64,000 nt of DNA from Kitasatospora cineracea (GCF_003751605.1 NZ_RJVJ01000001.1:620001-684000), one strand, 5' to 3'. Positions 45,152-55,818 are shown, counted from the first letter of the stretch. Translations and numbers: made by a program. Notes: a model not told the origin generated them from the letters alone.

Positions 45152-45799
45152 TCAGTCGCCGCGCCGCACCGCGGCGGCCACCGCCGCCCAGCAGCACCCG
45201 GCCGCCAGCGCCGCCGCGGCCGGCAGCGTCCACCACGGCAGGCCCGGCCCCTGCTGCCGGGCGCCCAGCACCAGCGCCCGCACCACCGCGTTCGCCGGGG
45301 ACCCGGGCACCAGCAGCACCGCCACCACCCCGCCCAGCCCCAGCGGCACCGCGTACGCCCCCGCCACCACCGGCCGGTTGCACACCGCGCCCACCGCCGC
45401 GCCCGACAGCGCGCACACCAGCGTCGCCAGCCCGCCCCCGGCCACCGCCGGGCCCGACACCCCGCTGCCCAGCACCAGCACCGCCAGCAGCCCGAGCGCC
45501 CCCAGCGCCAGGCCCGCGAGGGCCGCCGCGAGCAGCGCCGACAGGTGCACCCGGGCCCAGCCCGCCGCCGCCACCAGGCAGGCCCGCGACTGGGCCGGTT
45601 CGGCGCCCACCGCGCCGCGCACCAGCCAGCCGGTCACCGGCACCAGCAGCCCGGCCGAGAAGGCGGCCGCCGAGGAGGCGTCGTCCCCGCCCGACAGGCC
45701 GAGGCCCAGCACCACCAGGTACGCCAGGCCCGGGGCCAGCCAGCGCTGCGAGCGCACCAGCAGTTCCAGGTGGTAGCGGGTCAGCACGCGCAGCGTCAC
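45152..45799 (-). CDS. ABC transporter membrane subunit (putative)
   Basis: A 215-residue hydrophobic protein with about six membrane segments, starting VTLRVLTRYHLELLVRSQRW. No strong family motif was recognised, but its GTG overlaps the stop of the ABC ATPase gene (GTGA), marking it as the cognate membrane subunit. Very rich in Ala, Leu, Gly and Val. Substrate unknown; the small size suggests a simple efflux-type exporter. Confidence 0.72.
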   Translation of the reverse strand: MTLRVLTRYHLELLVRSQRWLAPGLAYLVVLGLGLSGGDDASSAAAFSAGLLVPVTGWLVRGAVGAEPAQSRACLVAAAGWARVHLSALLAAALAGLALGALGLLAVLVLGSGVSGPAVAGGGLATLVCALSGAAVGAVCNRPVVAGAYAVPLGLGGVVAVLLVPGSPANAVVRALVLGARQQGPGLPWWTLPAAAALAAGCCWAAVAAAVRRGD

Positions 45800-46644
45800 G
45801 GCCGGACTCCTTCGGGGTGCTCGGGCCCGGCCACGCTGTGGACGTGCACCGGCGGCGTCGAGTTGAGCAGTCGGCGCAGCAGCGTGTCGGAGTGGGCGGC
45901 GGCCACGTCGAGGCGGACGGTGCCGTCCGCGAGCGGCTTGCGCCCGGGGTTCCCGGGGAGGTGTTCGGGGAGGCGCTCGGCGCGGACCACCACCACCGCG
46001 CGGGGGCCGTCCTCGTCGGCCCGGACGGGCGGGATCGTGTGCAGGGCGCCGTTGCTGACGAGATGCCCGGCGGTGGTGAGGCCGGCCAGCCGGGCCGGGT
46101 CGTGGTCGACGAACACCACCAGCCCGCCGGCGGCGGCCCGTTCGGTGGCGGCGGCGTCGAGTTCGCCGCGGGCGGCCCGGTCGAGGCCGGTCCACGCCTC
46201 GTCCAGCAGCAGCAGGCCCGCCTCGGCGAGCAGGGCCTGGGCGACCGCGACCTTCTGGCAGGTGCCCTTGGAGAGTCGGCCGATCGGGGTGCCCGCGTAC
46301 CCGGTGATGCCGAAGCGCTCCAGCCAGTGGTCGGCGCGCCGCCGCCCCCGGTCGGCGCTCAGGCCGCGGACCCGGGCGAGGTGGCACAGGTAGTCGCGGG
46401 CGTCGAACGGCAGCGCGGGCGGGAAGCGTTCGGGCACGTAGGCCCGGCTGCCGGGGGCGTGCACCGTGCCCCGCTCGGCCCGCTCGATGCCCGCCAGGAC
46501 CTTCAACAGGGTCGACTTCCCACTGCCGTTGGCCCCCTCGACCCGGACGATCCCGCCCGGCTCCAGCACCAGGTCGACACCCTGCAGGATCCACGGCCCG
46601 CCGCGCCCGTAGCGCTTCCCCACCCCGGCCAGACGCACCGTCAT
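45796..46644 (-). CDS. ABC transporter ATP-binding protein
   Basis: ATPase of 282 residues. GANGSGKSTLLKVLAG is Walker A, LSKGTCQKVAVAQALL the signature (LSKGT rather than LSGGQ), LLLLDEAWTGLD Walker B, and VVFVDHD the switch His. A C-terminal extension of about 80 residues follows the ATPase core. The variant signature is typical of CcmA/bacitracin-type exporters. GAGGAG precedes the ATG. Translationally coupled to the membrane subunit and divergent from the VWA gene across 97 nt. Confidence 0.92.
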   Translation of the reverse strand: MTVRLAGVGKRYGRGGPWILQGVDLVLEPGGIVRVEGANGSGKSTLLKVLAGIERAERGTVHAPGSRAYVPERFPPALPFDARDYLCHLARVRGLSADRGRRRADHWLERFGITGYAGTPIGRLSKGTCQKVAVAQALLAEAGLLLLDEAWTGLDRAARGELDAAATERAAAGGLVVFVDHDPARLAGLTTAGHLVSNGALHTIPPVRADEDGPRAVVVVRAERLPEHLPGNPGRKPLADGTVRLDVAAAHSDTLLRRLLNSTPPVHVHSVAGPEHPEGVRP

Positions 46645-46728
46645 GCGCTCTCCTCGCCTGCTCCGTCCGTCCGTTCAGGGTAGGCGGCCGCCCACCACCC
46701 GCGTTGGGTGATTCGAACTGACGGTCCC

Positions 46729-46734
46729 TAGGAT
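46729..46734 (+). promoter_or_regulatory. Probable leaderless promoter -10 of the VWA gene
   Basis: TAGGAT followed by exactly 7 nt and GTG at 46742. The T of this box overlaps an in-frame ATG at 46733, which is therefore an unlikely start. Confidence 0.5.
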
Positions 46735-46741
46735 GCGGCGG

Positions 46742-48070
46742 GTGATCACCACCACCACACCACGACGGACGGCCCGCGCGGCCGCCCTGCTCGGGGCCCT
46801 GACGATAGTCGTGGGCACCTCGCTGGGCAGCTTCCCCGCGTACGCCGACGAGCCCGGGGCACCGCCCGCCGCGACCGAGGCGCCCAAGGTCGACCTGGTC
46901 CTGGACGGATCCGGGTCGATGCGCACCATGGACATCCAGGGCAAGAGCCGGATGGAGGTCGCCCAGCAGTCGATCAAGGAGGTCATCGACGCGCTGCCGG
47001 ACGAGACCGAGTTCGGCATCCGCACCCTGGGCGCGACCTACCCGGGCAACGACCAGAAGGAGGGCTGCAAGGACACCCAGCAGCTCTACCCGGTCGGGAG
47101 GACGAACAAGGTGGAGGCCAAGACGGCCGTCGCCACCGTCCGCCCCACCGGCTGGACCCCGATCGGCATCGCGCTGCGCGCCGCCGCCCAGGACCTGGGC
47201 ACCGGGCCGACCACCCGCCGGATCGTGCTGATCACCGACGGCGAGGACACCTGCGCCCCGCCCGACCCGTGCGACGTGGCGCGCGAACTGGCCAGCCAGG
47301 GCATCCACCTGGTGGTCGACACGCTGGGCCTGGCGCACGACGACAAGACCCGCCAGCAGCTGATCTGCATCGCCAACGCCACCGGCGGCACCTTCACCGA
47401 CGTCCGCACCCAGGAGCAGCTGACCAAGCGCGTCAAGCAGCTGGTCAACCGCGCCCAGGACACCCACACCATCGCGCCCGCCAAGGTGGCCGGCTCCGAG
47501 AAGTGCGCGGACGCCCCGATCCTGACGCCCGGCGTGTACACCGACCGGGAGAAGTTCTCCGAGCACCGGGTGTACCGGGTGCCGGTGAAGGCGGGCGAGG
47601 AGCTGCGCGCCTCGGTCAGCGTCACCCCGGACCGGGCGGTCGCCCGGGACTACGGGGTGCTGCTGCAGGCCACCGACAGCGGCGGCCAGGAGCTGGTGCG
47701 CGGCAGCGACGCCGGTTCGGGCCGCACCGACGTCGCCTCGACCGGCGTGCGCTGGTCCGCCGCCGAGGACGACTCGTCCTCCGCCTCGGCCTCCCCGTCG
47801 AAGGGCGCCGGCTCCGCCGCGGACGTCCGGACGGTCTGCCTGGTGGTCAGCAACTCGTTCGCCGCGCAGGCGGGCGTGCAGGCCGACCCGGGCCTGCCGC
47901 TGGAGCTGACGGTGGACGTCGCCGCGGCCTCCCCGGCCCCGGACGGCCCCGCGATGGGCCTGGGCCGCGGCTGGATCCTGCTCGGCGTCCTGACCCTGGC
48001 CGGCCTGCTCGCCGGTCTGATCTTCGGCTGGCTGGCACGCTGGCGGATCGCCGTCTGGCGGGAGAACTGA
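46742..48070 (+). CDS. Secreted, membrane-anchored VWA-domain protein
   Basis: A 442-residue exported protein. Signal peptide (AALLGALTIVVGTSLGSFPAYA), a von Willebrand A domain (about 48-230) with the MIDAS motif DGSGSM, TGWTPIG and TDGEDTC, then a beta-rich domain with a Ser/Ala low-complexity segment. One C-terminal transmembrane helix (GWILLGVLTLAGLLAGLIFGW) and a short basic tail follow. Probably a metal-dependent adhesion or scaffold protein outside the membrane. The next gene starts 2 nt after its stop and has the same topology. ATG at 46733 is also in frame. Confidence 0.88.
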   Translation: MITTTTPRRTARAAALLGALTIVVGTSLGSFPAYADEPGAPPAATEAPKVDLVLDGSGSMRTMDIQGKSRMEVAQQSIKEVIDALPDETEFGIRTLGATYPGNDQKEGCKDTQQLYPVGRTNKVEAKTAVATVRPTGWTPIGIALRAAAQDLGTGPTTRRIVLITDGEDTCAPPDPCDVARELASQGIHLVVDTLGLAHDDKTRQQLICIANATGGTFTDVRTQEQLTKRVKQLVNRAQDTHTIAPAKVAGSEKCADAPILTPGVYTDREKFSEHRVYRVPVKAGEELRASVSVTPDRAVARDYGVLLQATDSGGQELVRGSDAGSGRTDVASTGVRWSAAEDDSSSASASPSKGAGSAADVRTVCLVVSNSFAAQAGVQADPGLPLELTVDVAAASPAPDGPAMGLGRGWILLGVLTLAGLLAGLIFGWLARWRIAVWREN

Positions 48071-48072
48071 CC

Positions 48073-48999
48073 ATGCGCAAGCTCCTCACCGCCGCGGCCT
48101 CGGCCGCCGCGTTCACCGGCCTGCTGCTGCTGGCCCCGGCGACGGCCTCGGCCGCGTCCCCGTCCGCCTCGGCCTCGCCGTCCGCCTCGGCGTCCGGCAC
48201 CGCCAAGCCGGTGCTCAACTCGGTCGGCACCAGCTTCCTGACCGCGACCACGCTGGCCGCCGGCCAGGACGCGGACGTCCCGGTCTCCACCGGCGACTAC
48301 CTGTACTGGGCGTTCCCGGCCGCCGAGGGCCAGACCCCGACCGTCCAGGTCAAGGTCACCCTGCCGGACGCCGCGGACCGGCACGGCCCGCAGACCTGGT
48401 CGCTGGAGCTGTTCGACGGCCTGCGCCGCCGGCAGTCCTGCACCGCGGGCCCGCAGGAGGGCGCCGGCGAGCAGAGCGCCGCCACCCTGCAGCTGAGCTG
48501 CACGCTGCGGCAGATCCGCTCCTGGGCCGAGCCGTGGTCCGGCGACCCGCTGCCCGGCACGTACTACGTCCGGCTGTCCACCACGGACATCCCGCAGACC
48601 GACCTCGGCCTGGCCGCCACCGTCCACGTGCACGTCGCCGCCAAGGGCGGCGCGGACGACGCCCAGCCCGAGGGCGGCTCGCTGAAGGCCCCGCTGGTGC
48701 CGCCGGTGAACGCCGGCGCGACGGCCGCCGCCGCGGCGGCCACCCCGGCGCCGAGCGCGAGCGCGACGTACGCGGCCGCGCCCGCCGCGGAAGAGTCCCA
48801 CTGGTACTCGGACCTCTTCTCCGGCTGGAACACCCGCTGGTGGTGGACCGTTGCGGGCGGGGTGCTGGCCGCCCTCGCCGGCGTCCTCGGCTACACCCTC
48901 ACCCGGCACCCGCGCGGCCACCACCACCCGCACCGCCCGGCCCCGGTCCCGCACCAGGCGCCGCCGGTGCAGCCGCAGCAGAACGGCAACTGGCAGTAG
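48073..48999 (+). CDS. Secreted membrane-anchored partner of the VWA protein, function unknown
   Basis: A 308-residue protein with a signal peptide (LLTAAASAAAFTGLLLLAPATASA), a Ser/Ala linker, and an extracellular beta-rich domain (about 45-200) with two cysteines that could pair. An Ala/Pro spacer, a C-terminal transmembrane helix (WWWTVAGGVLAALAGVLGYTL) and a His/Pro/Gln-rich cytoplasmic tail follow. Domain resembles pre-peptidase C-terminal-like folds by pattern only. Starts 2 nt after the VWA gene, so co-translated. No family firmly recognised. Confidence 0.82.
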   Translation: MRKLLTAAASAAAFTGLLLLAPATASAASPSASASPSASASGTAKPVLNSVGTSFLTATTLAAGQDADVPVSTGDYLYWAFPAAEGQTPTVQVKVTLPDAADRHGPQTWSLELFDGLRRRQSCTAGPQEGAGEQSAATLQLSCTLRQIRSWAEPWSGDPLPGTYYVRLSTTDIPQTDLGLAATVHVHVAAKGGADDAQPEGGSLKAPLVPPVNAGATAAAAAATPAPSASATYAAAPAAEESHWYSDLFSGWNTRWWWTVAGGVLAALAGVLGYTLTRHPRGHHHPHRPAPVPHQAPPVQPQQNGNWQ

Positions 49000-49019
49000 C
49001 GGCACGGGCCGGGTGCACG

Positions 49020-49049
49020 AGCAGGGGCGCGGGGAACCGCGCCCCTGCT
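49020..49049. terminator. Hairpin terminator between the VWA operon and geoA
   Basis: Perfect 13-bp inverted repeat (49020-49032 with 49037-49049), loop ggaa, between converging genes. The stem sequence AGCAGGGGCGCGG is of a type I recall as widely repeated at streptomycete gene ends. Confidence 0.85.
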
Positions 49050-49094
49050 TCCGTGCCCCGCGCTCCGCGCTCCGCGCGCCGTGCCCCGCGCGCC

Positions 49095-51299
<2,205 letters not shown>

Positions 51300-51410
51300 C
51301 TAGGTGTGCGTCTGGATTGGTGTGTCGTCGACGAAGATCGGCACGCTGCCTAACGAGCCCACGGGCCCGCGGTCACCGGTACCCCGCTGGGCCGCCCGGA
51401 TTCCCGAATC

Positions 51411-51424
51411 CACTCGTACGAGTG
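51411..51424. promoter_or_regulatory. Perfect 14-bp palindrome between geoA and the broken gene
   Basis: CACTCGTACGAGTG, 124 nt upstream of the geoA start and 61 nt upstream of the broken gene's ATG. It lies in a 197-nt divergent spacer with no other gene. It may be a regulator site; binder unknown. Confidence 0.35.
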
Positions 51425-51484
51425 AAGTACCGGCGCGCCCGCCTGACACCGGCCGGTGTCCGACCCCTGCGGGAGACTGACCGG

Positions 51485-51808
51485 ATGACCCTGTTCACCG
51501 AAGAGACCTGGCGCCTGCTGCGCGGCACCGAGCCGGTCGGCGAGATCCGGATCGACGAGGCGGACTTTCCCTAGCTGCGGGGCGAGTTCGCCCCGGGCCC
51601 GGGCTGGGCGGAGGCCGCGCCGCGGTTCGCCGAGACGCTCCGCCTGGTCCGGGAGGAGGAGTGGGGGGAGTTCGACCGCGCCTACGCCGCCGTCGAACGG
51701 GACTACGCCCTGCACTCCCCCGACGGCCCGGTCGCCGAGTTCCTGCTGCACATCGACCCGCCCCGGGCTTGGTTCCGGTTCAGCGAGGAGCCCTTCGAGG
51801 ACGACTGA
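51485..51808 (+). pseudogene. Small gene interrupted by one in-frame UAG codon
   Basis: The frame from ATG 51485 runs MTLFTEETWRLLRGTEPVG to DEADFP and then meets TAG at 51572-51574 (codon 30). It continues in the same frame for 77 more codons (LRGEFAPGPGWAEAAPRFAE through PPRAWFRFSEEPFEDD) to TGA at 51806. Codon third positions stay GC-rich on both sides, so the whole was coding until recently. A single TGG to TAG change would explain it. The intact product would be 107-108 residues of unknown function. A sequencing error is the alternative. Confidence 0.75.
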
Positions 51809-51825
51809 GCGGCCGTCAGGACTCC

Positions 51826-51851
51826 CGGGGGTGCAGGTAGCTGCACCCCCG
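51826..51851 (+). terminator. Hairpin after the broken gene
   Basis: Perfect 11-bp inverted repeat (51826-51836 with 51841-51851), 4-nt loop gtag, 17 nt after the TGA. Confidence 0.7.
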
Positions 51852-51933
51852 TCGGGCAGGTGGGTGCAGTGGATCGGGGCGGCGCGCGCGGGATCGTCGG
51901 GGGGAGGGGATTCCGAGCGAGGGGTGGAGTGCG

Positions 51934-52716
51934 GTGCGCGGGAAGTGGGTCGGGCCGGGCGGGCTGTTCCTGGTGGTGGCGTTCGTGGCGGCGGGGGCGC
52001 TGGGGGCGGTGCAGCCCTCGACGGGGCTGCCCGAGGAGGTGCTGCAACTGACGCAGTTCGGGCCCGCGTTGGGGGTGGTGGTGGTCGCCGCGTGGCGGCC
52101 GGGGCAGGTGCGGCGGCTGCTGGCCGGGCACGGCGGGCGCGGGGCGGGCCCGGCCGGGCTCGCGGTGCTGCTGTCCGCGGTGGCGGTCACGGCGGTCGCG
52201 GTGGCCGGGGCGGCGCTGTGCGGCGTGCCGGTGGCGGTGCGCGACCCGGGGTCGCTGGCCGCGCCGTTCGGGGTGGTCGCGGCGGCCCAACTGCTGGGCG
52301 CCTGCGGGGAGGAGGTCGGTTGGCGGTGCCTGCTGCAGCCGCTGCTGCGGGAGCGGTTCGGGCCGTGGGCCTCGTCGGTGGCGGTCGGCCTGGCCTGGGG
52401 GTGCTGGCACGTCGGGGTGTTCACCCGGTCCCCCGCGTACGCGGCGGGGTTCCTGGCGGCGACGGTGGCGATGTCGGTGCTGCTGGGCTTCGCCTGGGAG
52501 CGGGTGGGCCGGTGGCGGCTGCCGGTCGCGGGTGCCTTCCACGCGCTGGTGAACCTGGGCCTGCTGCTGTTCCTGGACCAGGAGTCGGGGGCGACCGGCC
52601 CGGTGCTGCTGTTCGGCGCGGCCTGCGTCCTGGTGGCGCTGCCCTGGGTGCTGACGGCCCGTCGGGCCGGGCCCGCGGAGCGCGCGGGGCACCCGGATAG
52701 CATCGCGCTGATATGA
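51934..52716 (+). CDS. CPBP family intramembrane glutamic metalloprotease
   Basis: Integral membrane protein of 260 residues with about seven or eight hydrophobic segments. LGACGEEVGWRCLLQPLL is the CPBP/Abi motif 1 (Glu-Glu and Arg), GCWHVGVF motif 2 and FHALVNLGL motif 3, together forming the active site as in Rce1. It overlaps the downstream kinase gene by 4 nt (ATGA), so protease, kinase and regulator form one coupled unit. GAGGGGTGGAG precedes the GTG. Bacterial members act in bacteriocin immunity or membrane-protein processing; role here unknown. Confidence 0.9.
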   Translation: MRGKWVGPGGLFLVVAFVAAGALGAVQPSTGLPEEVLQLTQFGPALGVVVVAAWRPGQVRRLLAGHGGRGAGPAGLAVLLSAVAVTAVAVAGAALCGVPVAVRDPGSLAAPFGVVAAAQLLGACGEEVGWRCLLQPLLRERFGPWASSVAVGLAWGCWHVGVFTRSPAYAAGFLAATVAMSVLLGFAWERVGRWRLPVAGAFHALVNLGLLLFLDQESGATGPVLLFGAACVLVALPWVLTARRAGPAERAGHPDSIALI

Positions 52717-53990
52717 CGATGCGACCGCAGTCCGTCCGGGTCCGGGCCGCCCTGCTCGCCCTCGGCCGCTGCCACCTGGCCTCGTGGCGCGCCCTGGTGA
52801 CGTCCCTGCGCGGCCTGGCCGCGGGCGGCGCGCTGACCCTGCTGCCGGTCGGCCTCGGCCTGCCGCTGCTGCCGCCCGCCGCCCGGCTGCTGCGCCGCGG
52901 CGCCGACCGCGAGCGCGCGCTGCTCGCCCGCTGGACGGGCCGCGCGCCCGCCGCCCCCGAACCGCTGCCCGCGGGCGTGGTGGCGCTGCTCGGCGCGCCC
53001 GGCTTCCGCCGCGAACTGGCCTGGTCCTGGCTGGCCCCGTGGAGCAGCTGCCTGCTGGTGGCCGTCCCGCCCGCCCTGGTCGGCTACGGCCTGGCCGGTG
53101 CGCTGGTGCAGCCGTTCCTGTGGCAGCTGCTCGGCCCGGGCAACTGGTACGCCTTCGTCCCGGTCGACTCGGCCGTCGGCGCGCTCGCCGCGGCCCTGCT
53201 CGGCCTGGGCTTCGCCGCCGCCGGCCTGTGGCTCGCCCCGCCCGTGCTGGCCCGGTACGCGGCCTGGACGACCCGGCTGCTGGACGGCCCGGCGCAGGCC
53301 CGGCTGGAGCGGCGGATCGACCAGCTGACCGACAGCCGGGCCGAGGTCCTCGACGTCCAGGCGGCCGAACTGCGCCGGATCGAACGGGACCTGCACGACG
53401 GCGCGCAGGCCCGCCTGGTCGCGCTCGGGCTGACCCTGGACCGCGCCGAGCAGCTGCTCGACGCCGACCCGGCCACCGCCCGCCGCCTGCTCGGCGAGGT
53501 CCGGGCCACCTCCGAACGGGCCCTGCAGGAGCTGCGCGACCTGGTGCACGGCGTCCTGCCGCCGGTGCTCGCCGACCGCGGCCTGGCCGACGCCGTCCGC
53601 TCGCTCGCCCTGGACTCCTTCCTGGACGTCGAGGTCACCGCCGACCTGCCCGGCCGGCTGCCCGCCCCGGTCGAGGGCGCCGCCTACTTCGCCGTCGCCG
53701 AGCTGCTCGCCAACGCGGGCAAGCACTCCGGCGGCCGCCGGGTGGACGTCGAACTCCGCTGCGCCGACGGCCGGTTGCGGGCGGTCGTGCGCGACGACGG
53801 CCGCGGTGGCGCCGACCCCGACCGCGGCAGCGGGCTCACCGGCGTCCGCCGCCGGCTGGCCGCCCTCGACGGCACCCTCGCCCTGGACAGCCCGCCGGGC
53901 GGCCCGACCACCGCGACCCTGGAGATCCCGTGCGCGTCGTCCTCGCCGAAGACCTCTTCCTCCTCCGCGACGGCCTCGCCCGCACCCTGA
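52713..53990 (+). CDS. Sensor histidine kinase (HisKA_3 type)
   Basis: Kinase of 425 residues with an N-terminal membrane region of about four helices including a large hydrophobic hairpin, then ELRRIERDLHDGAQARLVALG with the phospho-accepting His. AELLANAGKHSGG (N box) and GSGLTGVRRRL (G box) make the HATPase domain. Its last 20 residues lie in the 61-bp overlap with the response-regulator gene and read as a Ser/Thr/Pro tail, probably a by-product of the overlap. Partner of the next gene. Confidence 0.92.
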   Translation: MTMRPQSVRVRAALLALGRCHLASWRALVTSLRGLAAGGALTLLPVGLGLPLLPPAARLLRRGADRERALLARWTGRAPAAPEPLPAGVVALLGAPGFRRELAWSWLAPWSSCLLVAVPPALVGYGLAGALVQPFLWQLLGPGNWYAFVPVDSAVGALAAALLGLGFAAAGLWLAPPVLARYAAWTTRLLDGPAQARLERRIDQLTDSRAEVLDVQAAELRRIERDLHDGAQARLVALGLTLDRAEQLLDADPATARRLLGEVRATSERALQELRDLVHGVLPPVLADRGLADAVRSLALDSFLDVEVTADLPGRLPAPVEGAAYFAVAELLANAGKHSGGRRVDVELRCADGRLRAVVRDDGRGGADPDRGSGLTGVRRRLAALDGTLALDSPPGGPTTATLEIPCASSSPKTSSSSATASPAP

Positions 53991-54574
53991 CCGACCACGG
54001 CTTCGAGGTCGCCGCCGCGGTCGACAACGGCCCCGGACTCCTGCGCGCCCTTCGGGAGTCGGCGCCGGACGTGGCCGTGGTCGACATCCGGCTGCCGCCC
54101 ACTTACACCGACGAGGGCCTGCAGGCCGCACTGACCGTCCGCCGGGAGCGGCCGGGGCTGCCGGTGCTGGTGCTCTCCCAGTACGTGGAGCAGCTGTACG
54201 CCCAGGAGCTGCTCGCCGACGGGCGCGGCGCGGTCGGCTACCTGCTCAAGGACCGGGTCACCCGCACCGCCCAGTTCGTCGACGCGGTCCGCACCGTGGC
54301 CGCGGGCGGCACCGTGATGGACCCGCAGGTGATCGCCCGCCTGATGGCCCGCTCCACCGCCCGCGGCACCACCGCCGACCTCAGCGCGCGCGAACTCGAC
54401 GTGCTGCGCCTGATGGCCGGGGGCCGCTCCAACGCCGCGATCATGGCCGAGCTGCACATCGGCGAGAGCGCGGTCGCCAAGCACACGGCCGCGATCTTCG
54501 CCAAGCTCCGGATCGACCACACCCCCGACTCCAACCGCCGCGTGCTGGCCGTCCTCGCCTACCTCCGCCGCTGA
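53930..54574 (+). CDS. NarL/FixJ family response regulator
   Basis: A 214-residue response regulator. Receiver: VVLAEDLFLLRDGL with acidic Glu7-Asp8, phospho-accepting Asp52 in VAVVDIRLPP, and the switch Lys in GYLLKDRV. C-terminal HTH: DLSARELDVLRLMAGGRSN through IGESAVAKHTAAIFAKL. All catalytic residues are present, unlike the two LuxR proteins near galE. Its GTG lies 61 bp inside the kinase gene in another reading frame. The likely target is the CPBP protease operon itself or envelope genes (inferred). Confidence 0.94.
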   Translation: MRVVLAEDLFLLRDGLARTLTDHGFEVAAAVDNGPGLLRALRESAPDVAVVDIRLPPTYTDEGLQAALTVRRERPGLPVLVLSQYVEQLYAQELLADGRGAVGYLLKDRVTRTAQFVDAVRTVAAGGTVMDPQVIARLMARSTARGTTADLSARELDVLRLMAGGRSNAAIMAELHIGESAVAKHTAAIFAKLRIDHTPDSNRRVLAVLAYLRR

Positions 54575-54655
54575 CCGGGGCCCGCCGGCCGCCGCGGCCC
54601 GGTCCCGTAGAGTCGTGCGGTCCGCCAGCGCTCCGACCGGGGGGGAGAGAGACCC

Positions 54656-55816
54656 GTGCTCACCGACTCCCGGGCCGCCCGCCCCGCCCCCGCGGCCGCC
54701 GCGGGCCCCGCCACCGCCCGCGACCCGTTCTTCGACCGCGCGAGGCTGCTGGCGACGGTGCTGGTGGTGTGCGGGCACTTCTGGGAGCCGCTGGCGCGGA
54801 TGCCCGGCCACCGGATGCTGCACGCCGCCTACCTGCTGGTGTACGCCTTCCACATGCCGGTGTTCGTGTTCCTCTCCGGCTGGTTCTCGCGCTCGTTCGC
54901 GGCCCGCCCGGAGCAGCTCGACCGGCTGCTGGGCGGCGTGCTGGCCCCGTACCTGCTGTGGACCACCCTGCTGGGCTGGTACTCGGCCCGGCTGGCCGGG
55001 GCCCCGTTCGCGCCGGACCTGATCACCCCGGTCTGGGTGACCTGGTTCCTGCTGTCGCTGTTCCTGTGGCGGCTGAGCGCCCCGCTCTGGCACCGGCTGC
55101 GGGCGCCGCTGGCCACCGCGGTCGCCGTCTCGCTGCTGGCGGGGGCGCTGCCGCTGACGCCGCAGCTGTCGATCGGGCGGACGCTGCAGCTGCTGCCGTT
55201 CTTCGTCGCGGGGCTGGTCCTGGACCGCCGCCGGGTGCTGGCGCTGCGCGGCCACCGGTGGCTGCGGGCGGCGGCGGCGCCGGTGTTCGGGGCGGCGGCG
55301 CTGCTCGCGTACTGGCTGGTGCCGCGGCTGGACGCGGCCTGGTTCTACCGGAGCGCGGGCGCGGCGGGGCTGCACGCGGGGCTGCCGCGCTGGCTGGTGC
55401 TGTCGGCGGCGGTCAACCTGGCGGGCGCGGTGCTGGGCGCCTGCTTCCTGGCCCTGGTGCCGGTCCGGGCCCGCTGGTACGACGGGCTGGGCGCGACCGG
55501 GACGGCGGCGTTCCTGCTGCACCCGTTCGCCCAGCTGGCGCTGGTCCGGGCGGGCGGCTACCGGACGGCGTTCCTCGGCTCGGCGGCCGGGCAGGCCGTG
55601 CTGACTGCCGCCGCCTGCGCGCTGGCCCTGCTGCTGTCCACCCGGCCGGTGGCCCGGCTGCTGCGGCCGCTGCTGGCGCCCCGGCTGCGGCTGCTGCTGC
55701 GGGCCCGGCAGCCGTCCCCCGCCCCGGCACCGGCGCCGACTATGATCCCGGGGAACTGCCGCCCGCCCGGGCCCGACGACGACGGACGAAGCGGCGGACG
55801 GAACACCGGGGGGTAG
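54656..55816 (+). CDS. Acyltransferase_3 family membrane protein
   Basis: Membrane O-acyltransferase of 386 residues (OafA/YrhL/fucose-4-O-acetylase-like) with about ten hydrophobic segments. The first helix region DPFFDRARLLATVLVVCGHFWEPL has the conserved His after the R/RxL motif, followed by AFHMPVFVFLSGWF. Such enzymes acetylate or succinylate surface sugars or antibiotics. The last about 40 residues are Pro/Gly-rich and disordered. GGGGGGAGAGA precedes the GTG. It is followed after 2 nt by a small membrane protein gene. Confidence 0.88.
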   Translation: MLTDSRAARPAPAAAAGPATARDPFFDRARLLATVLVVCGHFWEPLARMPGHRMLHAAYLLVYAFHMPVFVFLSGWFSRSFAARPEQLDRLLGGVLAPYLLWTTLLGWYSARLAGAPFAPDLITPVWVTWFLLSLFLWRLSAPLWHRLRAPLATAVAVSLLAGALPLTPQLSIGRTLQLLPFFVAGLVLDRRRVLALRGHRWLRAAAAPVFGAAALLAYWLVPRLDAAWFYRSAGAAGLHAGLPRWLVLSAAVNLAGAVLGACFLALVPVRARWYDGLGATGTAAFLLHPFAQLALVRAGGYRTAFLGSAAGQAVLTAAACALALLLSTRPVARLLRPLLAPRLRLLLRARQPSPAPAPAPTMIPGNCRPPGPDDDGRSGGRNTGG

Positions 55817-55818
55817 GG

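Noticed and set aside
51572..51574. UAG as a recoded amino acid (pyrrolysine)
   Set aside because: No Pyl genes are in the window, and streptomycetes are not known to use it; a nonsense mutation or sequencing error is simpler.
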